DNA of 64,000 nt. Source: Sarcophilus harrisii (lineage: Eukaryota > Chordata > Mammalia > Dasyuromorphia > Dasyuridae). Numbering within the stretch: position 1 is the stretch's first letter; the number at the start of each line of letters is the position of its first letter. Shown piece after piece: positions 52,686 to 63,894 of the stretch. Below the pieces are notes generated by a model. The model worked only from the letters and a program-made list of their open reading frames with translations, ran no database searches and was not told the DNA's origin. The stretch lies in NCBI RefSeq assembly GCF_902635505.1, contig NC_045429.1:217561997-217625996 (forward strand). The letters run 5' to 3'. The position numbers and the translations under genes are program-made.

Positions 52686-54005
52686 GCATTAAGAGTTTAG
52701 TAGGCCACCAAGCCTTTTTTTGTTACTGTTTCTTTGAGAAAATGTGTTCTGAATTTCAATTCATGATGCTAAAACACTTCCCATGTAGGGCCACTGTGGA
52801 GTGGCCTTTTTTATCCAGTGAGAAGGGAATTCACTTGTCTTCCCCTGCCTCATTCACTCTCCTTTTCCCAACCACAATACCCAGGATGGTCACTGTTCAC
52901 TTGATGAAAATAAATACTTGCCCTTCTTTCCTCTGCCAGTTTCCTTATCTTTGATCCTTAAATTCCTGGAGAGAGGGGTGCATGATAGCTTGGAGAATTT
53001 GTCCTATGATCTAAAGAAAGTTTTTCTAACAATCTAGCATGAGACAGCCAGCCATTTCCATGTATGAGAATTTGTTGAAGTTGGTTGGATGTTCTTGGCT
53101 GTCAAGCTGTGATCATTATAGTAAAAGGTTTTTTGTTTTTGTTTTTTTCCATTATAGTTATTAGTAAAATGACCCAACTGTCCACTTTGTCACTCCTATC
53201 TTTTCCCCTTTTCCAGCAGACACCTTTGAGCACAGCAAAAATTACCCCACCCAACCCCATGCTGCCTTTCTTCTCTCACAAGTTCTTAAGGACAGATACT
53301 TGTCATTCTGGCCTCTTTGGGGGAAATTAGGGAACAAGTAAGACTGCAAGGAGTGGGAAAGGATTCTCATTTAAATCTTTCCCCTAACAATATTCAAGAA
53401 AACAAACTTTTGCTTCCTTATTGCAGATTAGGGACTGCACATGGAGAGTGACCTCGTAAATCAACCTGTTATGGTTCCTCCTTTTAGTTCCTTGTATTTG
53501 TAGATGTGTTATTCACAGCTGCTTGTAGTCACAGAGCCTAAGTTTACATCAAGCTGATTAAAGTTAGCAACTTAAAAAAAAAAAAAAAAAAAAACTTATT
53601 CAACGTCTGTTTCATATAGAATTTTTGGGAAGATGTAATTAATTAGCTTTTCTCATTATATTGGGGGGGGGCTTTTATTTAGCACTTTGTTTTCAATGCT
53701 GCTTATTTTTCTTTATTATACTAAAAATAAATACTCAGTGTTTCATCAACATCTAAAGCTTTTTTTTTTTTTTGAAAGATTAGACAATTTTCTATTGTGT
53801 TTTGGGGAAAGTGAAATTTCTGCTCTGAAGAATAAAGAAAAATTTTCATTGTTTCTAAAATAAAATCTTATGTGAAAACCAGTCACTTCCTACACCTAGT
53901 CAGTTTCCTAAGCACTCTGAATTTTTCCACAGTATTTCTTGAATCTGACTGTGCCTCTTCACATTCATTGCCACCAACCTAGTACAGGCCTTTATAACTT
54001 TATTT
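52686..54005. other. Intergenic, nothing recognised
   Basis: Apart from an A run at about 53,574-53,594 and a T run at about 53,760-53,773, I see no repeat or exon. Extended UBE2J1 3' UTR forms could reach here. Confidence 0.4.
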
Positions 54006-54009
54006 TTTG

Positions 54010-54260
54010 ACATTTTCTTTTTAAAAAGTTAACATTCATTTTTTAAAAATTTATTAAATATTCTTCCCTCCTTTCAGCCCTTCCTCCCCTTGAGAAGTTA
54101 AGCAATATGATATATAGAGGATATAGAAAGTCATGCAAAACATTTCCATAGTGCCTTCATAATTTATGACCTGGATTATTTTAATTAACCTACTGGTCAT
54201 TTTGTGTCAGTATCTTCACTCTTTAGTTCATACATAGCTGCCAAAATCCATTTGTAGGTT
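54010..54260 (-). mobile_element. Old L1 3' UTR fragment
   Basis: 'ttaacattcattttttaaaa', 'ccttgagaagttaagcaata' and 'catgcaaaacatttccatag' are the inverted 3' UTR of an old L1, as at 3,595. Bases 54,261-55,552 are not recognised. Confidence 0.55.
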
Positions 54261-55564
54261 CAACCATTCTCTTGCACAAGTCTCAAGTGAATCCTATAAT
54301 AATGGTTTTAACCTACCTTTCCAACCATATGTCATACTAGTTCCCTTACTAACTCAATGTTCCTGTTGGAATGGACCTGTCAGTTATTCCTATGTTTGTC
54401 CTTCCCCTTACCAGGCTTCCCATCACCCATCCACTTGAAATATATTTCCTACAAGTTCCTGCTGAAGTCCTGTAGTTAGTAGTTGCTTAGGGTTCATGGA
54501 ATAGGTTGGAACTACCACCTCTTCTTACCCCCTCCCCCACTTTACCTCACCCTGCATATAGGTGTGTATATAGACAGGTCTAAATTTAGATAGCACTGGG
54601 TTAAAGCTAACCTGAATTAATCAAAAATTCTGAATTATGGAATATATTTAAATTATTCATTGAAAATACAGAGACTTAATATTTAAAGAAAAAACCTTTC
54701 AAAATAGTCATGTTAATAAGCTTAGATAAACTCATTTCAATAATGCTGTCATTTCCCAAAACATTTTTTGAAGTCTTCTTTTGGAATTGTCTTTAGAGCT
54801 ACACAAGAATATGTAGTCAAATTGCCTTATTTTGCATCCCCACCCCACTCCCTGCTATTTTAAACCAAAAAAAAGCATGATCAGACACACCTTATTAGCC
54901 CCCTTACTCTAAATTTTTAGCCTTCTGGCTTTTTTCATTTTTTAAATTAAGCCCCACCTTAAAAGAGGTTGCCATTATTGAAGATATTTTATTAAAGACA
55001 ATTCAAGAGTTGGCAAGCCAAGAAGGACAAAAATTCATTTGCTTTATATCTTTATAAAGCTGACTGGAAAATCAGCTGAACTTTTCCTGAATTTATGGCA
55101 TTGAATCTTTCTCCTGTTTATCATGCACATATCCTTATCCTGAGGGCAGGCTTTCTCTTTCCCTGGGTAGTTCTGACCTAAACCTACAGTCAGACATTCA
55201 TAAACATCTTCAGTTGCTCCAGGGCTCTGTACTTAAAGGTTTTTGTCTTTAGGCAAAAGTCTTTATTTGAACCTCAGTGATCCTTTTTATCTTAGAAACT
55301 TTTAGAAAAAAACTTTTTAAAAAAGTCTTGACTTTTTTAATCTCTATTTTTTGTTGTTGTTATTTTTATTCTGTTAATTGGACACATAATATGGGATAGG
55401 TAGAAAGAAATACAGTATCCAAATAAGGGAAGTTAGATGCTATGTTAGAATATAATACTTTGGAAATTTCCCAACCTAATCACTAGCACTTAAACCAGGT
55501 CTAAATAAAGGATGCTTGTTTCTCATATCACAAAATCTCAATTGGAAGTGATTCAAGGTCATCT

Positions 55565-55901
55565 TTTTTTTTTTTAAATTTTTATTTAATAGCCTTTTAT
55601 TTACAGGATATATACATGGGTAACTTTACAGCATTAACAATTGCCAAACCTCTTGTTCCAATTTTTCACCTCTTACCCCCCCCCACCCCCTCCCCTAGAT
55701 GGCAGGATGACCAGTAGATGTTAAATATATTAAAATATAAATTAGATACACAATAAGTATACCTGACCAAAACGTTATTTTGCTGTAGAAAAAGAATCAG
55801 ACTCTGAAATATTGTACAATTAGCTTGTGAAGGAAATCAAAAATGCAGGTGTGCATAAATATAGGGATTGGGAATTCAATGTAATGGTTTTTAGTCATCT
55901 C
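55565..55901 (-). mobile_element. Young L1 3' end, 12-bp TSD
   Basis: Perfect duplications 'tcaaggtcatct' lie at 55,553-55,564 and 55,902-55,913. The sequence is the same young 3' UTR, truncated about 335 bases from the end. Bases 55,914-56,867 hold nothing I recognise. Confidence 0.92.
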
Positions 55902-56867
55902 TCAAGGTCATCTCCTTAAGCAGGAATCCTGTGTAGAACATACACTACAAAAACTCCTCCAGACTAGACTTCAAGAAATCTTTCCAGAGACAGCAAAGTC
56001 AGAATCTTTTTACTGGTATGAGTCTGGTTTTTGGGACAGGACTACTGAAAAAAGTTTTTACATATATTGAACTAAAATCTGTCTCTCTGGAATGTCTTTC
56101 TTTCTGCATTTAGAGACTACCCTGCTTCTCCATGATAAGCCTTCAGATAGCTGAACGAAATTTTCACTTCCCCTCTTCCCACTATTTCTTGATCTAATCT
56201 TTATCTCAACTGGTTTTGAGTCCCCTCACTTCTAGTGCCTTCCACTAGAGGCACACCAGTTTCTCAAAAAAAAATCATGCTCTGCCTATGGTCTGACAAG
56301 GATAACATATAGCATATAGGATCAATCACCTCCCCTCATTTTGAAAACTAGAATTTGATAGATGCAGTCTTAAATTGGGGGGAATGGAAAGGGAAGCGGA
56401 TATTAAGAATGGTTCAGTTCTTAGGCCATTTACAAATAATTTAAATGAACTAGAGAAACTAAACTAGTGGTGTTGGCATTCCAACTATAAATGAAAGCAG
56501 AAGAAATTTCTATTTCTTGGACATATCTATTTATTGGAAGGATTCTTCTCAGAAAGGCAAATAAAACTGATGAAGTTGATTTATTTTATCCCCAAATGAA
56601 ACATATATTTCCTGACTGGTTAGTTTACCTTGGTGTGCTCATGGTGAAATTGAAGAAATGGATCACCATAAAGATAATTAGAATCTTTGCACCTACAGCT
56701 GGCACTGGATGAAAAATTTGTATGAACCAACTGCAGTCTATATATAATGACTTTAATGCAAAGGCAGACATAGGGAAGGCTGGCAAAAAAATGAAAACAA
56801 AAAAAGCTTCAGTATGAAATGATAGAATTGAAAGAAGCATGGTGTCCAGGACTAAAGCATTTAAAGG

Positions 56868-57000
56868 AGGTACAGCAGATAGAGCTCTGGGACCAGAACC
56901 AGGAAGACTTAAATCCAAATCCAGCCTCAGACACTTACTTGCCATGTGACCCTGGGCAATTCACTCAGCCACAGCCTCAGTTTCCCTATCTGTTTTGTTA
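56868..57000 (+). mobile_element. SINE, left arm of an inverted pair
   Basis: 'tacagcagatagagctctgg' followed by 'caggaagacttaaatccaaa', 'tccagcctcagacacttact' and 'ccatgtgaccctgggcaatt' is a plus-strand marsupial SINE. Confidence 0.75.
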
Positions 57001-57004
57001 TCAT

Positions 57005-57222
57005 TTCTGACTCTCTTATACCAAATGGGGTTTTCTTGGCAAAGATACTGGAATGGTTTGCGATTTCCTTGTCCAGCTCATTTTATAGATTGAGGAAATA
57101 GGTGAACAATAATTGACTTGCCCAGGGTCACACAGCTAATAGATCTGAGGCGAGATTTAAACTCAGATCTTCCTGACTTCTTTTCTTCTGTCCTATCCAC
57201 TGTACCATTCCGTTGGCTCCAA
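57005..57222 (-). mobile_element. RTE-tailed SINE, right arm of an inverted pair
   Basis: 'ggggttttcttggcaaagat', 'actggaatggtttgcgattt', 'cagggtcacacagctaatag' and 'ctatccactgtacc' are the inverted RTE-tailed SINE. It abuts the plus-strand SINE tail to tail. Confidence 0.75.
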
Positions 57223-57536
57223 GGCCAATCAGTAAGTTAGCAACAAGTATAGGATTTTTTAAAAAACAGTTTTAATATATTAGTATAAATAGTACTTATT
57301 GGCTAATTAAGTTTCCTAGGAGAACACATTCCTCACTAGAGCTCCCTAATTAAGGTTCATTTAAAAAGCGGGGGAAAAAAAAGGGGGAAATGGGTTCATT
57401 ACAGAGGAAGCTAATCTTCATTAAAACAGGCTTTCTCAGGACCTTTTAGAAATAGCTATGCAATTTGTTTCTTATATAAATTAAAAAAAATTTTTTTGAA
57501 CTTAGTCATCAGTAAATATGAATTTCCATATATATA

Positions 57537-57770
57537 TATATGACAACTAGATAGCACAGTAGATAGAACTCTGATCCTGGAGTTAAGAAGAGTCCAAATC
57601 CATCCTCAGACACTTACTATTCCTGGGCAAGTCATTTAACCCTGTTTGCCTCAGATTCTCATGTATAAAATGAACTGGAGAAGGAAATAGCAGATCACTC
57701 CAATGTCTTTGCCAAGAAAACTCCAATCTTCTGGAAGACTTGGACATGGACTGAACAACCACTATTGAGA
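57537..57770 (+). mobile_element. RTE-tailed marsupial SINE
   Basis: 'gacaactagatagcacagta' leads through 'cctcagacacttactattcc', 'ctggagaaggaaatagcaga', 'tttgccaagaaaactcca' and 'gactgaacaacc'. It sits next to an AT microsatellite at 57,528-57,541. Bases 57,771-58,379 hold nothing I recognise. Confidence 0.78.
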
Positions 57771-58389
57771 TTCTTGTCTGCATCCCTCCTTAATTTCCTT
57801 TCATGTATTTTACCTATGTACCTTAAAGACTAGATGAAAATATTTAAGACTTTTGTGAAAATATCTTCCTTTTTGGTGTAAAATAGGTATTAAAATTCAA
57901 AGCATTGCCTTTATTAATGTCTCTTTGAGGCTAAAAATTAAAGAACAATTTGTTAGATAATTAGTCTCATGATAACTTCAATTCATGAATTTACTCAGTG
58001 TTTTTGCCTGTACCTTTGCATTCTTACAAACCTTTCCCATTCAGTCCATCTTGAATGCTCACAAGCCTTCCAAATGAAAATGACAGCTTGCTTGGTTTTA
58101 TGTAGCCTGAGAGAAGGAGATTAATGATGTAAGCAAAAAGCTGTCATGGAGAAGGGATTTATAAAAATATATATATAACAGTTTCAATCAAAAGACTGAA
58201 TTTCAGAATCAAATGGAAACGGAATCTGACTAAACAGGAGAAACTTCTTAATGGCCAATCACCAAGCAGAAGTGAGGGAGAGAGAAGAGAGAGAGAAAAA
58301 AGCCCTGATCACCAAACGAAACTACTGCTTCAGAAAACAGCCTTCCCTAATAATGATCTTCCAGGTTCAGCAAAAACCTGGGATTTTCA

Positions 58390-58399
58390 GCTGAGTCAG
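58390..58399 (+). promoter_or_regulatory. GABRR2: AP-1/MARE-like site upstream of GABRR2
   Basis: GCTGAGTCAG matches 10 bases of the 13-base MAF response element (TGCTGAGTCAGCA) and contains the AP-1 core TGAGTCA. It lies about 75 bases upstream of the ATG. Function is inferred only. Confidence 0.35.
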
Positions 58400-58473
58400 T
58401 CCGGAAACCAGGAAAGACTTGTCCTGTAAGAAGTAACTGGACAGTAGCCTAGTTCCTCACTGCCTTTCCCAAA

Positions 58474-58586
58474 ATGCCTTATTTTCTCAGACTCCTTTTA
58501 CTCCTTTTTTACCTCATCCTTCTTGTGGAAAGCAGGAATCCCAGGAGGAGAAGCTGGTCTGGACAGCTGGAAATGCCCAGGCTAAG
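58474..58586 (+). CDS. GABRR2: GABA-A receptor rho-2 subunit, first coding exon
   Basis: GABRR2 encodes the rho-2 subunit of pentameric, GABA-gated chloride channels, best known in retina. Bases 58,474-58,586 encode MPYFLRLLLLLFYLILLVES followed by RNPRRRSWSGQLEMPRL and two bases of the next codon. This aligns with the start of human GABRR2 as I recall it, MPYFTRLILFLFCLMVLVES. It keeps the hydrophobic signal peptide (about residues 4-18), the basic RxPRRR patch and the GQxEMP motif. The donor is CTAAG|gtaagg. The two leftover bases AG fit the serine that follows in human. Only this exon is seen; exon 2 (SHLYKKNLDV... in human) was not found downstream, so the gene continues beyond the window. 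Position and strand fit the UBE2J1-GABRR2 order of human 6q15. Confidence 0.93.
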
Positions 58587-58984
58587 GTAAGGAACCAGAG
58601 GAGGGTTCTGAAATTCTTGGGCATATTCTTCAGACTTCCATGTAACATTTGGTTGACCCTCTTGCTTGAAAGTCTTATTTCCTCATTAGACAATGTTTCT
58701 TGGAAGTCTATTATATGATGGAATTACATTCGGAATTAATCTGCAAATTCCAAGGAATTTGTCAGATTTGGATTTTCCCCCCTTCCAAAGGTTTGGAATG
58801 TTAATTATGCTACTACCCCCTCACAGTGAATTTACACCAAGCAAGCTCCTCTTAGTCTTCCCAGAACAGTGTTCTTTAATCTTAGTGAAGCTGGGGTTTC
58901 TAAACTACTGTCAAAAAAAGGGCTAACTTCCTATAGCTCTGTGAAAACAGACTCAAATACAGTATCCCTGGGCAAGCAGCAGGA

Positions 58985-59078
58985 TTCAATTCATTCAATC
59001 GTCAAAAGTTTTATTAATCATCTGCCTACTGTGTGTGAGACAGACATAAAGACAAAAAGGGAAACAGTTAAATGATAA
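58985..59078 (-). mobile_element. L2 3' terminus, inverted
   Basis: 'attcattcaatcgtcaaaag' and 'catctgcctactgtgtgtga' resemble the inverted L2 end. Confidence 0.4.
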
Positions 59079-59204
59079 TTCATTCAATTTGTTATTTTCC
59101 CCAGATGAAACTCTTGATTTAAGAGGGAAATTTCTGAAAACTATGTGTGGAGGGCATTGGGGAACAAAAGCTTTAATCCTCAGATTATACTTTAATTTCT
59201 CTTC

Positions 59205-59420
59205 ACTAATATTTTATTTTTCTAATTACATGTAAAAATAGTTTTCAGAATTCATTCTTGTAAGATTTGGAATTCCAAATTTTTTCTCCCTTCTCCCCAA
59301 GTCAGCAAGCAATGATTATACACATCCAATCAATATACTTTTCTTTCTCAATGTTACTATATGTGAGAATCAATGTAGATAAGTTCCATTATCAAGGAAT
59401 CATGCATCTTCCAACCCCCT
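59205..59420 (-). mobile_element. Old L1 3' UTR fragment
   Basis: 'ctaattacatgtaaaaatag' with 'ttttcagaattcattcttgt' and 'aagtcagcaagcaatgatta' is the inverted 3' UTR of an old L1. Confidence 0.6.
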
Positions 59421-60884
59421 ATCATCCTTAATAGATATATGCAGAGGGGAAAGCCCCTTGAAAGCATTCTTTAGTGTGACAATAGGACTTAATCACTTCA
59501 TGATTTAGAGGAAAAGATAAAATAATACAAATCTACCAAACTGAATTAAGTGGAATATGAGGAACTATAAATATGGTGCTTGTTGGAAAAAGTTCCAAGA
59601 AATGTAGGTGAGACATGGAACCTGTATAGGAAATGAGTAACACTATCTGGGTGTTTCTGCTTAATTGTTTTTCCTTATACAAAGGAGGGTTCAAAGATAG
59701 GGAAGGATAGTTAAAATGACTGATGAAAAGACAACTGTAATCAGCAAAATAAAATGAAATATATTAACCACCTTCAGATTATGATTTTTGTAAATATAAG
59801 TTAAACAATTTAGATTTTTTAAATTGGCATTTAATTTTTTTAATTTAAAAAATAACATATAAATACACAAAACAAAAATATATAATATGACTTTCCACTG
59901 GGCATAAATAGACTCAGGATCTGTTAAGTCTGTGAAGATTTCATTTCTAAATATATTCTGAACAAACCAGGGAACAGCTAAGATTGACTGTTAAACATCG
60001 ATATTGGCTCCATACATAGTAATATAAAAATGTTACTGAATTAAATTTTAATTATTAAATATACAGTGATAGTATCTTTGAAAATAAGTTTGTTATTTCT
60101 TTATTTCTTTATTTCTAGAGGGTGATAGCTTATTCAGGGCTTATCTGTTCTTAAATACATAAACAGCAGTTCTTGAGACTTCAATAACAAACATTTAAAC
60201 ATTTTTTAGTCATAACCCTTTAAAGTATATAAAACATACATAATTACTTTCAGTTTTGCAGATGTTTATATTTAAATCATTAAGTTACCGAAATTTGTTT
60301 TTAACTATGCAGATTTTATTCCCCCTTTTCCTACACACAAAGAATATGACTCATTTTTTTGAGGAGGTTAGGAACAAGAGGGAAGATATAGATCTGTCAC
60401 TCCTTCTATGGACAGTTCCTTCGCTTGTGCGATTCAACAACCTTTGTTTGACTTGTAGTCTTAGAGAGTAGTCTGGGATACTGAGAGATAAGCAGAACTT
60501 GAATTAATGTGATCCTGAATTCAAGATCTACCATTTCTTCCATTATATCATGATATTCCTTCCTCTTATTGCATACAAAATATCTGTAGTATAGTCTCAT
60601 GAAGTACACTGCATTCTCTTCGTTCAGAGTTCAAAAGGGTCCCAACAAATCTTAATTTATTGCTACCTAACTTTATTTCCTTCTGCCCCCAAATTCCCCA
60701 AGTTATTTCTCCACCATAATGGATAAGCAGAGTTCATATTGGTAAAGGACATCACAAATGTAATAATACCTGAACTAAGTATTGTGGGTCTTGGGAGTTA
60801 TGGCTACTAATAGCATTCTCTCTTCCTACCACATAAGTCTTCCAGCTCTGGGCTTGACTGTCAGTCCCAACTCCACTGATTGAG

Positions 60885-61560
60885 AAATCATTCAGCATTT
60901 ATTAAATGCCTACTTTGTGACAAGTACTGTGCTTCATGTTGGGGATGCAAACTACAATGAAACCATCTGCCTTCCACAAGCTCACAGTCTTAATAGAAAG
61001 CGAATAGACACTTTTAAGTATATAAAAAAAAAAAAAATTAAGTAATTGAGAAGGTAGTGCACTAGCCACTGGGGAGGAGACTCAAGAAAGACCCTCATGT
61101 AGGTGATAGTATTTGAGCTGAGCTTTGAAAGAAACCATCATTTTAGCCAAGAAAGACTAGTGTGAAAGTCATGGAGATGGAAGATAAAATTGTACATGTG
61201 AATAAAAACAGGATCACTTTGGCTGGATTGTGTGTGAACAGGAGTATTGGATGATAAGGCCAGAAAAATAAGTGGATGCAGATTGTAGACATTTAAGTGC
61301 CAAGTAGAAGGCTTTGTGTTTGATCCTAGAAGTAATAAGGGACCACTGAAACTTTTTGAAAACTGAGTGATATGGACTTATAGAAATTTATGCTTTAGGA
61401 AAATCACTTTGCCAGCTGTTAGGAGGATGGAGTGAAGAAGAAAGAACCTGGGGAAAAGAGACCAATAAGGAGATACTGCAGTAGTTTATGGGAAGGTGAT
61501 GAGGGCTACTAGGGTGGTGGCCCCATGAATGGAGAGAAGAGCCTGGATAGGACAGATTTA
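60885..61560 (-). mobile_element. L2, inverted
   Basis: The terminus 'cagcatttattaaatgccta' is followed by 'gatagtatttgagctgagct', 'atcactttggctggattgtg', 'gccaagtagaaggctttgtg', 'gaaaatcactttgccagctg' and 'agagaccaataaggagatac', in the order of L2 read backwards. Confidence 0.65.
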
Positions 61561-62194
61561 TTTACTATATATTGTTTATCAGGGCACTCAAATTCTTGCT
61601 GGAAGGACTATTCCTCCACCATAGCATTTGCTTTTTTAAGTTCTTTATAGCTATTTCCAAGGTCCCATTGCATCTTGGAAAATCCCATGCACATTTCTTG
61701 CATGTGGTCCAATCCTGTGTCCATTACTATTTTCTTACACAAGTCATTTGCATTTTCTTCATTTTGTATATTGGTTGAATGCAGAGTATCCTCAATAGAG
61801 AAGATATGGGGGAGAAATGTAGTCCCATTTACATGCAAATAAGAATTTGCCTGATAAGAAATTTCAAAAGTCAGGAGAATTATAAAAGTAATTTTTGGGA
61901 TGATAACTATGGACTACTTATAAGACCTTTTGTTAATTAACTCGCAAGTTTGTGGAATTTTTTTTTTCATTCATGACACTCCAGGGTTATGAAATAATAA
62001 GAAATATCAGGAGCAATCAGTTAATTTGCCCTTCCCTATCTTTGATCTCTAGCTGTCTTCAGGGTGGATACCTTAACCTGAATCTTCTATTGCCAGATAA
62101 AATGTGTTATGGCAAAAATTGTCTCCCAAGCCTTCCTTTGATACAATTTCTGCATCACCCTAGGTTAGTGCATCCACATAAAACTTAATTATAA

Positions 62195-62430
62195 AGTTTA
62201 GATTCTTCCTTTCTCCTTTCTCTTTCCTTGTCTTCTTTCCTTCTTTATGTACCTTTTTCTCTCTTTCCTTTTTTACTCTGATTCCTTTCTTTTTTCTTTT
62301 TCATTTTTTCCTTCTTTCCTTTTTAATGACCTTTTTTCCTTCCCTTCTTTCTTTACCTTTATTCCTTTCTTTTTCTTCCTTCCCTTCTTTCTCTTCCTTT
62401 CTTTGCTCCCTCCCTTCTTTCCTTATTTTT
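62195..62430. repeat. Polypyrimidine (CTTT/TTCC)n tract
   Basis: About 230 bases of nearly pure C and T on the plus strand, built from TTTCC and CTTT units. It is strand-asymmetric like the GA tract in UBE2J1 intron 6. Confidence 0.88.
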
Positions 62431-62579
62431 CTAAAACCTCTCACATTCCCCTGCTCCAGCTCATTGCCAAATTCCTACTTTAGCAAACTTCATGGCAAAA
62501 CACCCTGTTGCCAAAGTCACTGTCCACATCTGTCCACTTACCAACAACCCTCCTTGAAGAGATAAGATAGTGATGTCAA

Positions 62580-62757
62580 AATCAATCTGGAGTTGGAGTT
62601 AAAAAAGTTCGGTTTGGATTGTTCCTTACTACCTGTATGATTTTAGTACAAGTCAAATAACTTCTTTTGGCCTCATCTGTAAGATGAATGAATTGTACTA
62701 GATAGTTTCTGAGGTCCCTGATCTCTTCTGGAATCACATAGAAATTTCTGACCCTAA
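62580..62757 (+). mobile_element. MIR-type SINE
   Basis: 'tcaatctggagttggagtta', 'ggcctcatctgtaagatgaa' and 'ctgaggtccctgatctcttc' give a plus-strand MIR. Confidence 0.55.
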
Positions 62758-62817
62758 TCTTGAAAACTTTCCATTCATAGGGACCCTGGTCTGGCAGAGT
62801 AGAGAGGACATTAATCT

Positions 62818-63196
62818 TTCCTTTTTTTTTTTTTTTTTTAAATTACAGCCTTTTATTTTCAAAACATATGCATGATAATTTGTCAATATTGATCCTTGCA
62901 AAAATTTATGTTCCAAATTTTTCCCTCTCTTCCCCCCATCCCCTCTCCTAGATGTTAAATAATTCAATATATGTTAAACATGTTAAATATATATATATAT
63001 AGTAAATCCTATATATATTTATTTATACAATTATCATGCTGCACAAGAAAAATTTCAAAAAGAAAAAAATAAGAAAGAAAACAAAATGCAAGCAAACAAC
63101 AAAAAGAGTGAAAATGCTCTAGTGTGATCCACACTTAGTTCCCACAGTCCTCTCTCTGGGTGTAGATGGCTCTCTTCATCACAGATTATTGGAATG
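62818..63196 (-). mobile_element. L1 3' UTR with T tail
   Basis: A long T run is followed by 'acagccttttattttcaaaa', 'catatgcatgataatttgtc', 'catgctgcacaagaaaaatt' and 'cctctctctgggtgtagatg'. Sequences 'gaggacatta' (left) and 'gaggtcatta' (right) may be imperfect target-site duplications. Confidence 0.8.
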
Positions 63197-63209
63197 AGGT
63201 CATTAGTTT

Positions 63210-63366
63210 CAAAATAAGCAAGACCTGAGTTCAAATACAACCTGAGATAGCTTCTACCTGTGTGACCCTGAGCAAGTCAATAACACTTCAGTCTCAATTT
63301 CCTCATTATGTAGGGAGTCTGGCTGGATCTGTCCTTCCACATCTAAATCTATGGTCTCATGATTCA
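63210..63366 (+). mobile_element. SINE lacking its head
   Basis: 'gacctgagttcaaatacaac', 'ctgtgtgaccctgagcaagt' and 'cagtctcaatttcctcatta' are followed by a MIR-like end, 'ccttccacatctaaatctat'. The L1 at 62,818 probably removed or displaced its head. Confidence 0.65.
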
Positions 63367-63894
63367 CTAGTCAGCACTACCCTCTCTGACCTCATATACC
63401 TCTCTAGCCCAGTTTGTTAACTTCTCTTCACTCAAATCTTATCTTGATCTTTCTTCTTCATCTGGTCCTTTTCCTTACTATGAACATTCTCACCAAACTG
63501 TTACAAATACATGGAAGAGAAAAACTTCACTCTTCTCTCTCACAGTCTGGAGGGCATCTGTTTCTGGAAGCTTATCTAAATTAACTGGCCATTCTCTGGC
63601 CCACCAACATCTCATCTCCTCTTACTTCATTCAGCCTTTCACTTCCCATTCCCTTTCTTAGAAATTTGTTCATACTGAAAACTTGTTAATCGTTGCCCAG
63701 GTGTTTTGCTTTTGTTTTCTTTTTGATTATCTAGTTTGTAATGAGAGACTTATCTTGATTAGTAGATAGATTAATTGCAGGTGAATTTAGCCATTGTATT
63801 AGGGACATATTAGAAAAAAGAAAGTATTCAAAACTTTCCCAACAATGAGAAGAATTAGGGGGTGATGGTAAAGGAGACTTCTGTTTTAAATTAA

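Noticed and set aside
56491-56712. 73-codon open frame (MKAEEISISWTYLF...)
   Set aside because: No family is recognised, there is no splice or promoter context, and it is within the length expected by chance in AT-rich DNA.
62247-62565. Phe/Leu/Ser-rich open frames
   Set aside because: They are translations of the polypyrimidine tract, not a membrane protein.
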